Positions 39,258 to 48,353 of a stretch of DNA of 64,000 bases are shown piece by piece (the stretch's first letter is position 1; every line of letters starts with the position of its first letter). The DNA is taken from positions 434,001 through 498,000 of the forward strand of contig LT827128.1 in NCBI GenBank assembly GCA_900170005.1, written 5' to 3'. The translations under genes were made by a program, and so were the position numbers. Below the pieces are notes generated by a model. The model made no database searches. It was not told the origin of the DNA and worked only from the letters and a program-made list of their open reading frames with translations. This DNA is from Gordonibacter massiliensis (ex Traore et al. 2017). Its GTDB lineage: Bacteria > Actinomycetota > Coriobacteriia > Coriobacteriales > Eggerthellaceae.

Positions 39258-42200
39258 ATGCACCAGAAAAACGCCCTCAGAACGCATACGCTCCGCGCCG
39301 ACGCGCGTAGCGCTTTTCGTATGACTCCCGATTCTGAAAATCTCGCCGGGGGGGGGGGCTTTCAAGTAGAAGGGTTTGCGGAAGCGCAGCTTCCGTAGCG
39401 GTCGCGCCGTTCGGCCGACGCGCTCTTTCTATCCTGCTTGTTGCCGCTCTTGTCGCGGGCCTCGCGCCCGCTGCTCCGTTTTTCTCCGAGCCGGAAGCGG
39501 CTTATGCGGCCGCGCAGGCCAGGCAGGTCGCGCAGGCTCCCGTTATCACGAAAGACCCAGTTGGCGGCATATTCGGGCAATCGGCCACCGTCAAGCTGTA
39601 CCTGCAGGCATCGAGCTCCGATGGGGGCTACCTTACCTACCAGTGGTACACGAGCCCCGACGCAACCTCGACCGGCACGGAGATGGCCGGCCAAACCTCG
39701 TCCATCTGCACGTTCACGTCGCCCGCCAGCGAATCGACGCTCTACGTGCATGCGGTGGTGACCAACAACAAAGAGGGGTCGGTCGCCACCGCCGAATCGG
39801 CGCACGTGGCGGTGACTTCGAACGGCCAGAAGGTGTACACCGATGCTCAGTATGCAAGCGTGTCCACCCAAAACGCGAGGCCTTTATGGCCGAAGATAGA
39901 AAATGGCAACTTCGAAGATCCGGACACTAAGCCTACGAACGCTCCCGGATGGAATACAACGAACCTGTCTCACGCGTCACTCGCTAAGCTATTCGAAGTC
40001 TCACCTTACACTACCTATAATCTATCCCAGAGCAAGAACGGCAACGGTAACCTCGTCGCCGAACTCGCCTCCGACGCCTCCTCGTGCTTGTATCAGGAGA
40101 TCGCGACGGTGCCCGGAAAGATATACCAATGGAAGCTCGACCATGCCGGCCGGGGATCGGGCGGCAATGATGTCATGGCGGTCATCATCGGCCCCGCTTT
40201 GACCGAGGATGAGAGCATCGCCAAAGGGTACGGCGACAAGAGCGTCGATCAGTACGCTGACGTCCTCAAGTATCCGTACGGGCACAATGTGGTGCAGGAG
40301 AACGGCGACGACATGAGCTATTTCGCCGATGTCGTCAATGCCCTCAAGGTGCAGAACGGGGGAGTTCTGCCCACGACGGGGGAGTACTCCGTTTTCTACA
40401 ACGGCCATCAATATTATATCTACATTGCCTCAGACAGGCGCGGTTCGTGGGGCTACCATTCGGGAACCTACACGGTGCCCGAGGGCCAGGGCGCCACGGT
40501 GTTCTCGTTCGCTAACGTTATTTCGACGCGCGGAGGCTTTGGCAACGTGCTCGACAACATAACCTTCGCGGCCGGCACCGGTGTCGAAATTTCTAACGAC
40601 GTGGCCTACGACGGCGGCGGGCAGGTGATGACGGCCGTCGCGGAAACGGGTTTCTCCTACGGTATCGTGGAGGAGCGCGGGTCCACCACCATGGCGGTTT
40701 CGCCCATGGTCACGCTAGACGGTGCAACGCTTTCCGTAAACGACAAGCTGGGCGCCGGCGCTTCCGACTGGTACACGCCCGACAAGCCGGGCTCGCTTGT
40801 GTTCGGCAACCTTACGCCGGGCAAGACCTACCGCGTGGTCGCCGTGCCCACTTCGGCCATCAATGCGGACATGGGCACGAACCTCAATCCCGGTTTGGTG
40901 CTGGACGAGACGTTCTACGAGTCCGTCACCATCAAGCCCGTTGCCGACCCCTCGGACGGTTCGGGTGGAAACATCCAGGCCACGGCCGAGAACACGCCCG
41001 ACGGCTTGGCGCGCATCATCGTGAACCCGGCTCGGGAGGATGTGGAGTACGCGTTGGTGGCGACCGGGTCCGATGGCGGGGTCCCGGCCTCGCCCGCGCA
41101 GGAGGTGCGCGCTTGGACGTCCGTCCAAGACGGCTCCGGAAAGCTGGCGTTCGAAGGGCTCGCGCGCTCGACCTCCTACGCCATCGTCGCCCGTCCGAAG
41201 GGCTACGAGGAAGTGACCTGCCAAAACCAGGTCGACGCGGGCTCCTACGTCGTTGTGAAAACGCCCAGCGAGCATTTCCGGGATCTGCGCGCGGACGACG
41301 AAAGCGTCGTCCGGTCGGAGGACGGAGCCACCATCGCCGTCAAGAACATGGGCAGCCAAACGCAACGCTACACGGTGTACGACGCGTTGACGGGCGAGGC
41401 GGTCGGCGGCGGCTGGAAAGACCTCGAACCGTACAACGGCGATCCTCTGAAGGTGCGGGAGGTTGCCGTGGACGCCGGCCGCGCCTACCAGGTGGTCACG
41501 GCCGAGCTCTCCCTGACGTGCGCCCCCTCGCCGGGCGTGCGCGCCTATCCGGCGGCTCCCGACCCGGAGGTCGATTTCGCCGCCGAGACGGTGGGCAAAG
41601 ACGGCGTGGTGCCCGCCACGGTGGAGTACCGCATGCAGGACAACGCCGATGCGGCCACGTGGTACTTCGGCGATGCGGACGGCCAACCCGACGCATGGGT
41701 GCAGGGTACGGGCGGCTCGGCGGTGTCGCTGACTCCGGCGCTCGACGCGATGGCCGAGGGCGGTGGGGGAGCCACCCTTTCCTACCGCACCCACGCCGAC
41801 TTCCTGCCCGCCGTGTACGTGGAGAAGTCCGTCGTCGTTCCCGCGCGCCCGCCTGCTCCGAGCGAAGGCGCAAGCGGCTACGCGTTCGACTACGCCGTTG
41901 AGGGCGTCGTTCCCGGCGCGACCGCCGCCGCAGGCGGCGCGGCCGTGGAGGCGCGCGCGTCCAGCGCGGCGGAGTGGCAGCGGGGGACGACGGACGCGCC
42001 CGTTTCGCTCTCCGGTTTGGGTTGGACCGGATCGCGGCGCGACGTGCAGGTGCGCATGGCGGCCGTGGAAGGGGCCGACGCCGCGAGCAGCGCGTTCGCC
42101 TCGGCGGCGAACGCCTCCGCGTCCATTCCGGCCCGCCCCGCCGCGCCTGCCGTGCAGGTTATCGTGGATGCGGCGGACCCGGACGTCTACCACTTCACCG

Positions 42201-44531
42201 GCGAGTCGTCCGAGGTGGACGCCAGCCAGTACCGCGTGTTCTCCCGCGACGGGACGGACGGCCCGTGGAGCGCGTGCACGGCGGCGGCGAATCTGGCGAA
42301 GGGCGTCACCTACGAGGTGCGCAAGGCCGCCACTGCGAGCGCCTTCGCGTCCGTGTCCGTCACGCGCGCGGCCTCGAGCGCGCAGGTGGAGTCCGTGGTG
42401 AGTGACATGGCGGAGCAGGAGTACGGCTTCGAGGCGCGCGGCGAGTCGTCGACCGCGACGCTCACTTTGAAGAACTCCGGCACCTCGCCCGCGAGCGTGG
42501 ACGCCCCGGACGCGGTGGTTGACGGAGTCAAGACGGCAACCGTCACCATGACGGGCCAGCCGGAGGCCTCGGCTTCCATGGGAACGGTGTTCGCCGTCAC
42601 CGGCCAGGGCGGCGAGGTGGCGGGCGGCGGCTCCCTCGCATGGACCGTGGGCCTCACGTCCACGGCGCAAGACAACCTTCCGGCCGGCACCTACGAGGCC
42701 GTCATCGCCGTCGCGTACAAAGACGCGACCGGCGGCGACGCGTCCACCTACTTCACCTCCCTGTGCTCGGTGTCGCTCGTGGTGGCCAAGGCCACGCCCG
42801 ACGCTCCCACACTGGCGCTCGGCGACGTGGCCGCCACGTCGATCGCGCTCTCGGCGCAGAAGCCGGCGGGCGAGCCGCACGACGTGGCCCTCGAGTACTC
42901 CACGGCGGCGGCTTCGGGCTACAACGACGCCTCGACGCTCGCGGGCCTGGTCCCGGCCACGCGCTACGACCTCTACGCGCGCACGAAGGCCGACGCGAAC
43001 CACAACGCCTCCCTGCCCGCCAGGATATCCGCGTACACGGCCTGGGCGGCTCCCGAGCCCGACGCGGTCGTGACCGCGAACTTCAGCGCCGAGACGCTGT
43101 CCTTCGCCGCGGCGGCGTACGAGGCGAAAGACGCCGACGGCGCTCCCGTCCTGCCCAACGACACATCGGTGACGGGCTGCATCGACGCCGGCGGCGCGCT
43201 GTCCCTTCGGCACAGGGAAACCGCCGGTTCGGGCGGGTTGGCCGTTCCCGCCTCCGACTGGGCGTCGTTCGCGCTGCCCGCGCGGCCCGACGCCCCGGCC
43301 GTGACGGTGGTCGACGCCGGCGACTCCCGGTCCGCCGACGGCGCCGTTTCCTTCGCCGGCTCGCTCGCCTTGGAAAACGATGCGGGAGGCTGGACTTCCT
43401 ACGGCAGCACCGTGGGAGGCTTGGCGCCCGGCACCTACGCGGTGCGCGCCCAGGCCACCGGCACCGCCTTCGCCAGCAAACCCGCGTCGGTGAGCGTGGG
43501 CGTGAAGAACTACCTGGTGGAGTTCGACGCGAACGGCGGCTCGTGGGCCGCCGGACAGGAGCCGGGCGTGCTGCGGGTGGCCGCAAACGGCTCCTCGACG
43601 GCCGCGGCTCCAGCCGCGCCGGCGCTTGCGGGATACGGGCTTTCGGGCTGGTTCCCCGTGCGGGGCGACGGCACGGTTGCGGCCGAGGCGTGGGACTTCG
43701 GCAACGCCGTGACCTCCGACATGACGCTGAAGGCGTCTTGGAGGGCGAACTCCTACGAGGTCGTTTTCGATCCCGGTGTGGAGGCGGGCGCCGTGCCTGC
43801 GGTGACGGGTTCGATGACGAACCAGACCGGCTTCGTGTACGACGGCCCCTTCGTCGCCCTTTCCGCCTGCGGGTACAAGCGCGCGAACTACGTCTTCGCA
43901 GGCTGGGCTGCCGAGCGGGGCGGCGCGGTGGCCTATGCGGACAAGGCGGAGGTGTCGAACCTCACGACCGTCGACGGCGCGACCGTCACCCTCTACGCCG
44001 TGGGGAAGCGCCCGGACATCAGCGCCGCCGTGCCCGTCAACGCCACGGTGGTGGTGGACGCCAACGGCAGCTTCAGGTGCCCGAGCGCCCTCGACCCCGC
44101 CCGCCCGGACGCAGGCGGCTACTTCATCTCCAGCACCACGTCCTACCCGCTCAAGGTGGAGTCGGTGGCCGTCGGGCTCGCGGAGGGCGCTCGGGCACCT
44201 GAAGCTGCCGTTGGCGTCCACGGTGGAGTCGGTGGCCTTCGGGCTCGCGGAGGGCGCGGGCGGCATCTTCGCAGAGGCCGCCAAGATGCAAGCCACCGTG
44301 AACGGCCTCGCGGTGGGTGCCGACGCCGGCGCGGTGGGCACGTCGCCCGCAGCGGGCGCGTTCAAGCTGGCCGCCTCCGCGGGAGGAGCGCCGGTCTACC
44401 TGCCGCTCTCGCTCTCGCTGGCCTATCCGGGCGGCACCATGGCGTACTCGTCCGGCGAGCGGCCCTTCGCCACGCTCACCTACAAGCTGGCGTTCGACGA
44501 CGGGGCCGCGGCCTCGGGGGAGGGGGTTTAG
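39258..44531 (+). CDS. very large secreted surface protein, out of frame at a poly-G tract and at a 67-bp insertion
   Basis: Read with one extra G in the tract at 39348-39358 and without the 67-bp insertion at 44183-44249, this is one ORF of 1735 residues. A long N-region leads to GRRALSILLVAALVAGLAP and a signal-peptidase-like AAYAAA, then Ig-like and fibronectin-like beta domains, a carbohydrate-binding-like region (IENGNFEDPD, DHAGRG), two InlB/Listeria-Bacteroides type repeats (LVEFDANGGSW, EVVFDPGVE) and a C-terminal domain like that of the protein at 45342. No LPxTG motif is seen. As written, the upstream frame stops at 39398 and the main frame (39344 onward) has no start codon before 39683, which lies beyond the signal peptide. 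Confidence 0.75.
39348..39358 (+). repeat. 11-G homopolymer inside the start of the surface protein gene
   Basis: With 11 G the frame from the ATG at 39258 ends after 46 codons. With 12 G it continues into the signal peptide and the whole surface protein. Poly-G tracts of this length in the 5' part of surface genes are classic slipped-strand switches. Confidence 0.75.
44054..44257 (+). repeat. 39-bp inverted repeat plus 35-bp duplication in the surface gene
   Basis: 44054-44092 and 44183-44221 are perfect reverse complements. 44156-44190 is repeated at 44223-44257 with one mismatch. Removing 44183-44249 (67 bp) restores the reading frame exactly (KVESVAVGLAEGAGG). Confidence 0.85.
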
Positions 44532-45083
44532 ATGGGGGCTTCCGACAACACCGTCCTCGGCGCGCGGATGGCCGCCGCCAAACGGCGCCGGATGCGCATC
44601 GCCGTCGTCGCGGCCGTCGCCGTCGCGCTCTTGGGCGCGGGTGCGGGGCTCTGGCTCTTCTCCGGGGGCGCCTCCTCGTTCTACGACGCGGCCGCTCGCG
44701 CCGGGCAGGCGCCCACCAAGACGCCCGAGGAGATCCAGGCCGAGCTCAACCGGGTGGTGGAGGAGGGCATGTTCAACATATCCATCGCCTCGACGGTCGA
44801 CTTCGCGTCTCCCGGATCCCCCGGCGTCGCCAACATCGAGAACGTGCCCGGCAACCGCTACGACATGAAGGTGTCCATCGCGCTGGACGAAACGGGCGAG
44901 ACGGTGTACGAGTCGGGCGGCATCGCGCCGGGCGACTACATCCCCGAGATCGGGCTCTCCCGCGCCCTCGCGCCCGGCATGCACGACGCGACCGCGACGT
45001 TCCGCGCGTACGACCGGCAGACCCACGAGGAAGTGGGCTCGGCGGCCGCCCGCATCGTACTTTCGGTGGGGAGCGCGTCATGA
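44532..45083 (+). CDS. membrane-anchored accessory protein of the surface operon
   Basis: 183 residues. A basic N-terminus (MAAAKRRRMR), one membrane helix (about 22-43), then an extracytoplasmic beta domain. Its MFNISIASTVDF, MKVSIALDETGETVYESGGIAPGDYI and HDATATFRAYDRQTHEEVGSAAARI are typical of small proteins encoded beside CalY-like or pilin-like genes in Gram-positive bacteria. Its ATG directly follows the stop of the large gene. It probably helps assemble or anchor the surface fibre; the exact role is unknown. Confidence 0.8.
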   Translation: MGASDNTVLGARMAAAKRRRMRIAVVAAVAVALLGAGAGLWLFSGGASSFYDAAARAGQAPTKTPEEIQAELNRVVEEGMFNISIASTVDFASPGSPGVANIENVPGNRYDMKVSIALDETGETVYESGGIAPGDYIPEIGLSRALAPGMHDATATFRAYDRQTHEEVGSAAARIVLSVGSAS

Positions 45084-45341
45084 GCGCCGTGCGCGCCCTC
45101 TGCCCCGGGAGGTGGTCGCCAGGGTAGGGGAAGTTTGCCGTCCTGAGCGGAGCGCGTCGCCCCAGGTTGTCATCCTGAGCGGAGCGCCGCCAGGCGCGGA
45201 GTCGAAGGATCCCGTGTGGCGACAGCAGGAAGTCGCGCGGGATCCTCCGGCCGCGCCCCCCCCCCGCGGCCGCCCCGCTCGGGACGGCGGAAGCGGCGGC
45301 AACCGATTGCAACGAAGTAGAAAAACGAGAGAGGAACAACC
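45084..45341. repeat. partial dispersed repeat and a 10-C tract before the secreted protein gene
   Basis: GTTGTCATCCTGAGCGGAGC begins at 45167 and GCGGAGTCGAAGGATCCCG follows at 45197, one half of the dispersed repeat seen complete at 47598-47860. C10 at 45256-45265 lies 77 bases before the next ATG. A tract in this position could change promoter spacing. Confidence 0.6.
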
Positions 45342-45953
45342 ATGAGCACAACGAAGAAAACCACCCTGAAAACCGCCTGCGCCCTCGCCCTGTCCGGGGC
45401 GCTCGCGCTGGCCCTCGCCCCTGCTGCGTTCGCCGCGGCGCCTACACCGAGTGTCGACTCGAACGGTACGGCGTTCGTGGACAACGAACAGAGCACTGCC
45501 GTGAAGGTGGCCACCGACGCCACGCAACTCTCGGCCGAGGTGCCGCTGAACATGAAGATCGTCGCCAAGCCTGCCGGCGGCGATCTCGGCACTGGCCAGG
45601 TGCCCACGACCTACGCGATCAAGAACACCTCCACACTCGACATCTACGTCACCGACGTGACGGCGGAGGCGGGGACCAATTGGACGTATGTCGACAGCAA
45701 CTCCGACGCGACGTTAAACTCGGCGCCCAGCGGCAAGACGGGTGTCATCCATCTGGGTCTGACTCCCGCTTCGGGAACGTTGCTCGAGGTGGAGAAAGCG
45801 ACCTCGTCGACTCATCCCAACTGGTTGATATCCGCCGCCACGAGCAAGACCCTCGCCGTGTCCGGCAAGACCTCGCCGCTTTCGAACCAGACGGGCGACG
45901 ACGGCGAGCTGGCCGCCACGCTCCACTACACGATCGCCGCGACGCAAGCGTAG
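45342..45953 (+). CDS. secreted fibre/pilin-like surface protein
   Basis: 203 residues. A strong signal peptide (KKTTLKTACALALSGALALALAPAAFA, cleavage after AFA near residue 31) is followed by a single beta-rich domain. LSAEVPLNMKIVAKP, TYAIKNTSTLDIYVTDVTAEAG and the C-terminal GELAATLHYTIAAT parallel the last domain of the large surface protein (VPVNATVVV, YFISSTTSYPLKVESVAV, FATLTYKLAF). It is probably the major subunit of a surface structure. It has no sorting signal. Confidence 0.8.
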   Translation: MSTTKKTTLKTACALALSGALALALAPAAFAAAPTPSVDSNGTAFVDNEQSTAVKVATDATQLSAEVPLNMKIVAKPAGGDLGTGQVPTTYAIKNTSTLDIYVTDVTAEAGTNWTYVDSNSDATLNSAPSGKTGVIHLGLTPASGTLLEVEKATSSTHPNWLISAATSKTLAVSGKTSPLSNQTGDDGELAATLHYTIAATQA

Positions 45954-45991
45954 CGGCGGGTTCGGGCACGGAGGCGGGAGGCAACGTGAGG

Positions 45992-47012
45992 ATGGCAACA
46001 TGGACTGGCTCTTATACACATCTGACGCTGCCGACGATACTCCTTGTGTAGATCTCGGTGGTCGCCGGCTCAGGGCGCGCCTGCCGTCTCGTGGTCGCGC
46101 ACGCGCGGAGGGGTGTACGACCCTTTGTTCTCCTCGGAAGGGGGCACCTGCCCCCTCGCCGGCATCGATGCGGCCGGCTCCTATGTCTACACGGCGCGCG
46201 TCGTGGACGAGTGGGGGCGCGAGGCGTCCGCGCCGGTGGCTGTCGAGGTGCGTGACGACGGCGCATCCGATCCGGAGGCCGACTACGTCCGTGCCTCCGT
46301 CGCCGACGCCGCCACCGGAGTGCGGGTTTCGGGGAGCATCCACAAGTCCGCCTCGCTCGTGGTGGTGCCCGCTGGTCAGGGCGACGCCGCTTACCGGCGC
46401 CTCGTGGAGGCGGCGGGCGGACGCGGCGTGGCGGCCGCCTGGACCGTGTCCCTCGAAGGGGCCCCGCAGGGATCTTCCGCGTTCCGAGGCGTTCTGACCG
46501 TCGAGCTGCCCGACGCGCGGGGCGCCAGCGCCGCTCCGGCGGCGCGATCCTCGGTCGAGGCGACGCGGGGGATCGCAGGCGCTTCCGCAGCAGGGCCGGC
46601 GCCCTTCGGCTTCGCCGCCCTCCCCGGTTCGGGCGACGGGGGCGTGCGGGCGGTCGCGCCGCTCGCATCCGAAGGTTCCGCCGACGTGCTGCTGCTGCCC
46701 GAAGGCGGGGAAGGGGCCGTGTTCATGACGGGTTCGGCCGGCGCCGGCGCGGTGGCGGTGCGCACGGGGTCGCTGGGCGCTTTCGCGCTGCTCGAGGACC
46801 CGCTCCTTCCGCCTTCGACGCCTGCCGAACCGGGCGAGTCGCGGCCCGGCGCGCCGTCCGAGGGCGTTTCGCGGGGCGGGGCCCCGCTCACGCGAACGGG
46901 CGACGTCCCCCTCGGCGCGGCGTCGACGGTCGCCCTGGCCGTCGCGGCCCTCGCGCTCGTCGCGGCCGGCTCCCGGCTTCGCCCGCCTGCCGTCATGCGG
47001 AAGGGGAGGTGA
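45992..47012 (+). pseudogene. cell-wall-anchored surface protein with LTRTG sorting motif, interrupted by adapter
   Basis: A probable start (GGAGG, then ATG at 45992, or GTG at 45986) is cut after a few codons by the adapter. From 46067 an open frame of about 314 codons continues to TGA at 47012. It contains beta-domain sequence (DAAGSYVYTARVVDEWGREASAPV), a Pro/Ser/Gly-rich stalk, LTRTGD, a hydrophobic helix and a basic tail (GSRLRPPAVMRKGR). That is a sortase-type C-terminus with Thr in place of the usual Pro. The middle of the gene is missing from this assembly, so the true length is unknown. Confidence 0.8.
46005..46066 (+). other. Illumina Nextera/P5 adapter sequence embedded in the assembly
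   Basis: CTCTTATACACATCT (46009-46023) is the Tn5 mosaic end and GACGCTGCCGACGA (46024-46037) the Nextera read-1 tail. TACTCCTT (46038-46045) fits an i5 index (reverse of AAGGAGTA). GTGTA plus GATCTCGGTGGTCGCC (46046-46066) is the P5 end. It is library DNA, not genome. Confidence 0.97.
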
Positions 47013-47019
47013 CGGGCCC

Positions 47020-47346
47020 GTGGCCAAGAGGCGCGCCGAGGACGTGCGGGCCGACGACGACGCCCTGCTGGCGCACCTGGCGGCGCGCTCCCGCGGGCGC
47101 CCTCCCCGCGCCCGCGCGTCGATCGCGGCCCTGGCCGCCGGGGCCGGCCTGACCAAGTGCCAGGCGAGGAGGGCGCTCGCCGCCCTCGAGGCCGAGGGGC
47201 TGCTGGCCGTGGAGCGCCGCTTCCGCCCCGACGGCGGCCAGGCCGAGAACGCCTACCGCGTGACGCCGGCCGGCCGCGCGCGCCTGGCGCGGCTGCCCCG
47301 TCGCGCCAGGCGCGAGGCGCCGGAGCCCGGCCCCTCGCCGTCCTGA
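47020..47346 (+). CDS. small winged-helix DNA-binding protein
   Basis: 108 residues from the GTG at 47020, preceded by GGGGAGG. ASIAALAAGAGLTKCQARRALAALEAEGLLAVERRFRPDGGQAENAYRVTPAGRARL is a MarR/GntR-like helix-turn-helix with a wing. The flanks are Arg/Ala-rich. It follows the surface protein by 7 bases and is probably the operon's own regulator; the target is not known. Confidence 0.75.
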   Translation: MAKRRAEDVRADDDALLAHLAARSRGRPPRARASIAALAAGAGLTKCQARRALAALEAEGLLAVERRFRPDGGQAENAYRVTPAGRARLARLPRRARREAPEPGPSPS

Positions 47347-47427
47347 GCGGAGGCGGCCCGGCCGCCGGAGCCGAAGGGCCTTCGGGGGCGCGCCGACGGC
47401 GGTGTGACGGCGGGTCCGGGGCGTCGC

Positions 47428-47578
47428 GCGCAAAAATCACCGATGTCCCCCTTGCGTTCCGGCTGAAAGGGCCCTCGCCACTCGCCGCCGGGCGCCTTGC
47501 CGGTCGTTTTCCCTGGCCGCGCGATTCGCGTCGGATCGCGCGGAGAGGTGCAAACGGGGGCATCGGTGATTTTTGCGC
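47428..47578. repeat. 151-bp element with 18-bp terminal inverted repeats, related to 38772-38919
   Basis: GCGCAAAAATCACCGATG (47428-47445) and CATCGGTGATTTTTGCGC (47561-47578) are exact complements. Inside are GTTCCGGCTGAAAGGGCC and then CTCG, which match the interior of the first element. Size, core and interior agree, so they form one family. Confidence 0.7.
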
Positions 47579-47597
47579 CGAAGGGAGGGTGTCCGCT

Positions 47598-47860
47598 GTT
47601 AAACCAGCATTGACATTATGCAAGCCAGCGCGTTGTCATCCTGAGCGAGCGGAGCATTCGACAGTCCGGTGGACTGTCGAACTCCCGAGCACGCGAAGCG
47701 GGCGCAGGGAGGCCCTGCGGAGCGGGGACGGAGGATCCCGTGCGGCGGCAGCCGAAAGCGCTTGCTGCTGCCGCCGCGCGGGATCCTTCGACTCCGGCGG
47801 CTCGCGCCGCCTCCGCTCAGGATGACAACCCGGCCGGGTGCATGTCGATGCTGGTTTAAC
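47598..47860. repeat. 263-bp nested palindromic repeat
   Basis: Outer arms GTTAAACCAGCAT (47598-47610) and ATGCTGGTTTAAC (47848-47860). Inner arms GTTGTCATCCTGAGCG (47632-47647) and CGCTCAGGATGACAAC (47814-47829). GGATCCCG and CGGGATCC lie further in. The inner motif is a widespread dispersed repeat type; a half copy is at 45167-45250. Confidence 0.75.
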
Positions 47861-47995
47861 GGCGGAGAAGGGGGTGGGCGGCACCCGTTGGCGACGGCTT
47901 TGGCGGGCAGCCGTCTCCGGCTTTCGTTTTCGCTCAGGGTCGAGGGTTTCTCGTTCGAGGCTCATGGGGCGCGGGCGGAGGCCCTCCGCTCGCGG

Positions 47996-48025
47996 TTGAC
48001 GTGCCGCCGTCTGGTCCGCTATGAT
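47996..48025 (+). promoter_or_regulatory. promoter upstream of the DUF1062 leader
   Basis: TTGACG (47996-48001), an 18-base spacer and TATGAT (48020-48025). The transcript would start near 48032 and carry a leader of about 150 nt with a short ORF and inverted repeats. Confidence 0.6.
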
Positions 48026-48070
48026 GGCGCCCGGGTCGCAGCGGCCCGTTCCCTCGAAAGGACTTCTCTC

Positions 48071-48094
48071 ATGACCGTTCCTCCCAACCGGTAA
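48071..48094 (+). CDS. 7-codon leader ORF (MTVPPNR)
   Basis: ATG 8 bases after AAAGGA, ending at TAA. It lies 45 bases downstream of the -10 box and 95 bases before the next ORF. CAACCGG in its last codons can pair with CCGGTTG near 48160. A short coding leader with adjacent prolines may be regulatory. Confidence 0.35.
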   Translation: MTVPPNR

Positions 48095-48188
48095 ACCACG
48101 CGACACATCTTGCCCTGCCTGTCGCCGCGCTGACGCGCGGTTGTCTTTCGGCGGGCTTTTCCGGTTGAGACAATCAGAGAGGTTCCTT

Positions 48189-48353
48189 ATGAAAAAGCTG
48201 AACAACAGCGTCGTTCCACCTGTGCCCACCTTCCTTTTCGAATGTGATCGGATTGCGAAGGAAGGCAAAACCCCTTATGAAAACAATAGCATGGCACGTG
48301 GCGCCGGCCGAGGCGTCGGCCGCCTTGCGCCCTTGTGGGAAATGCGGTGCTGA
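48189..48353 (+). CDS. possible 54-residue protein overlapping the DUF1062 start
   Basis: MKKLNNSVVPPVPTFLF begins 8 bases after GAGAGG and reads to TGA at 48353, overlapping the DUF1062 gene by 77 bases in another frame. The first 30 codons look protein-like; the rest is a shadow of the next gene. It may be a second leader or a real small protein. Confidence 0.35.
   Translation: MKKLNNSVVPPVPTFLFECDRIAKEGKTPYENNSMARGAGRGVGRLAPLWEMRC

Noticed and set aside
43500-44030. Beta repeats of the surface protein considered as an assembly duplication
   Set aside because: The two InlB-like repeats are diverged in sequence and are normal for this type of protein.
39683-45127. 1814-codon reading of the surface gene from the ATG at 39683
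   Set aside because: This start lies after the signal peptide, and the C-terminal 300 codons are read out of frame past the insertion at 44183 and through the next gene.
46000-46497. Open frames running through 46005-46066
   Set aside because: They translate sequencing adapter, so they are not biological.
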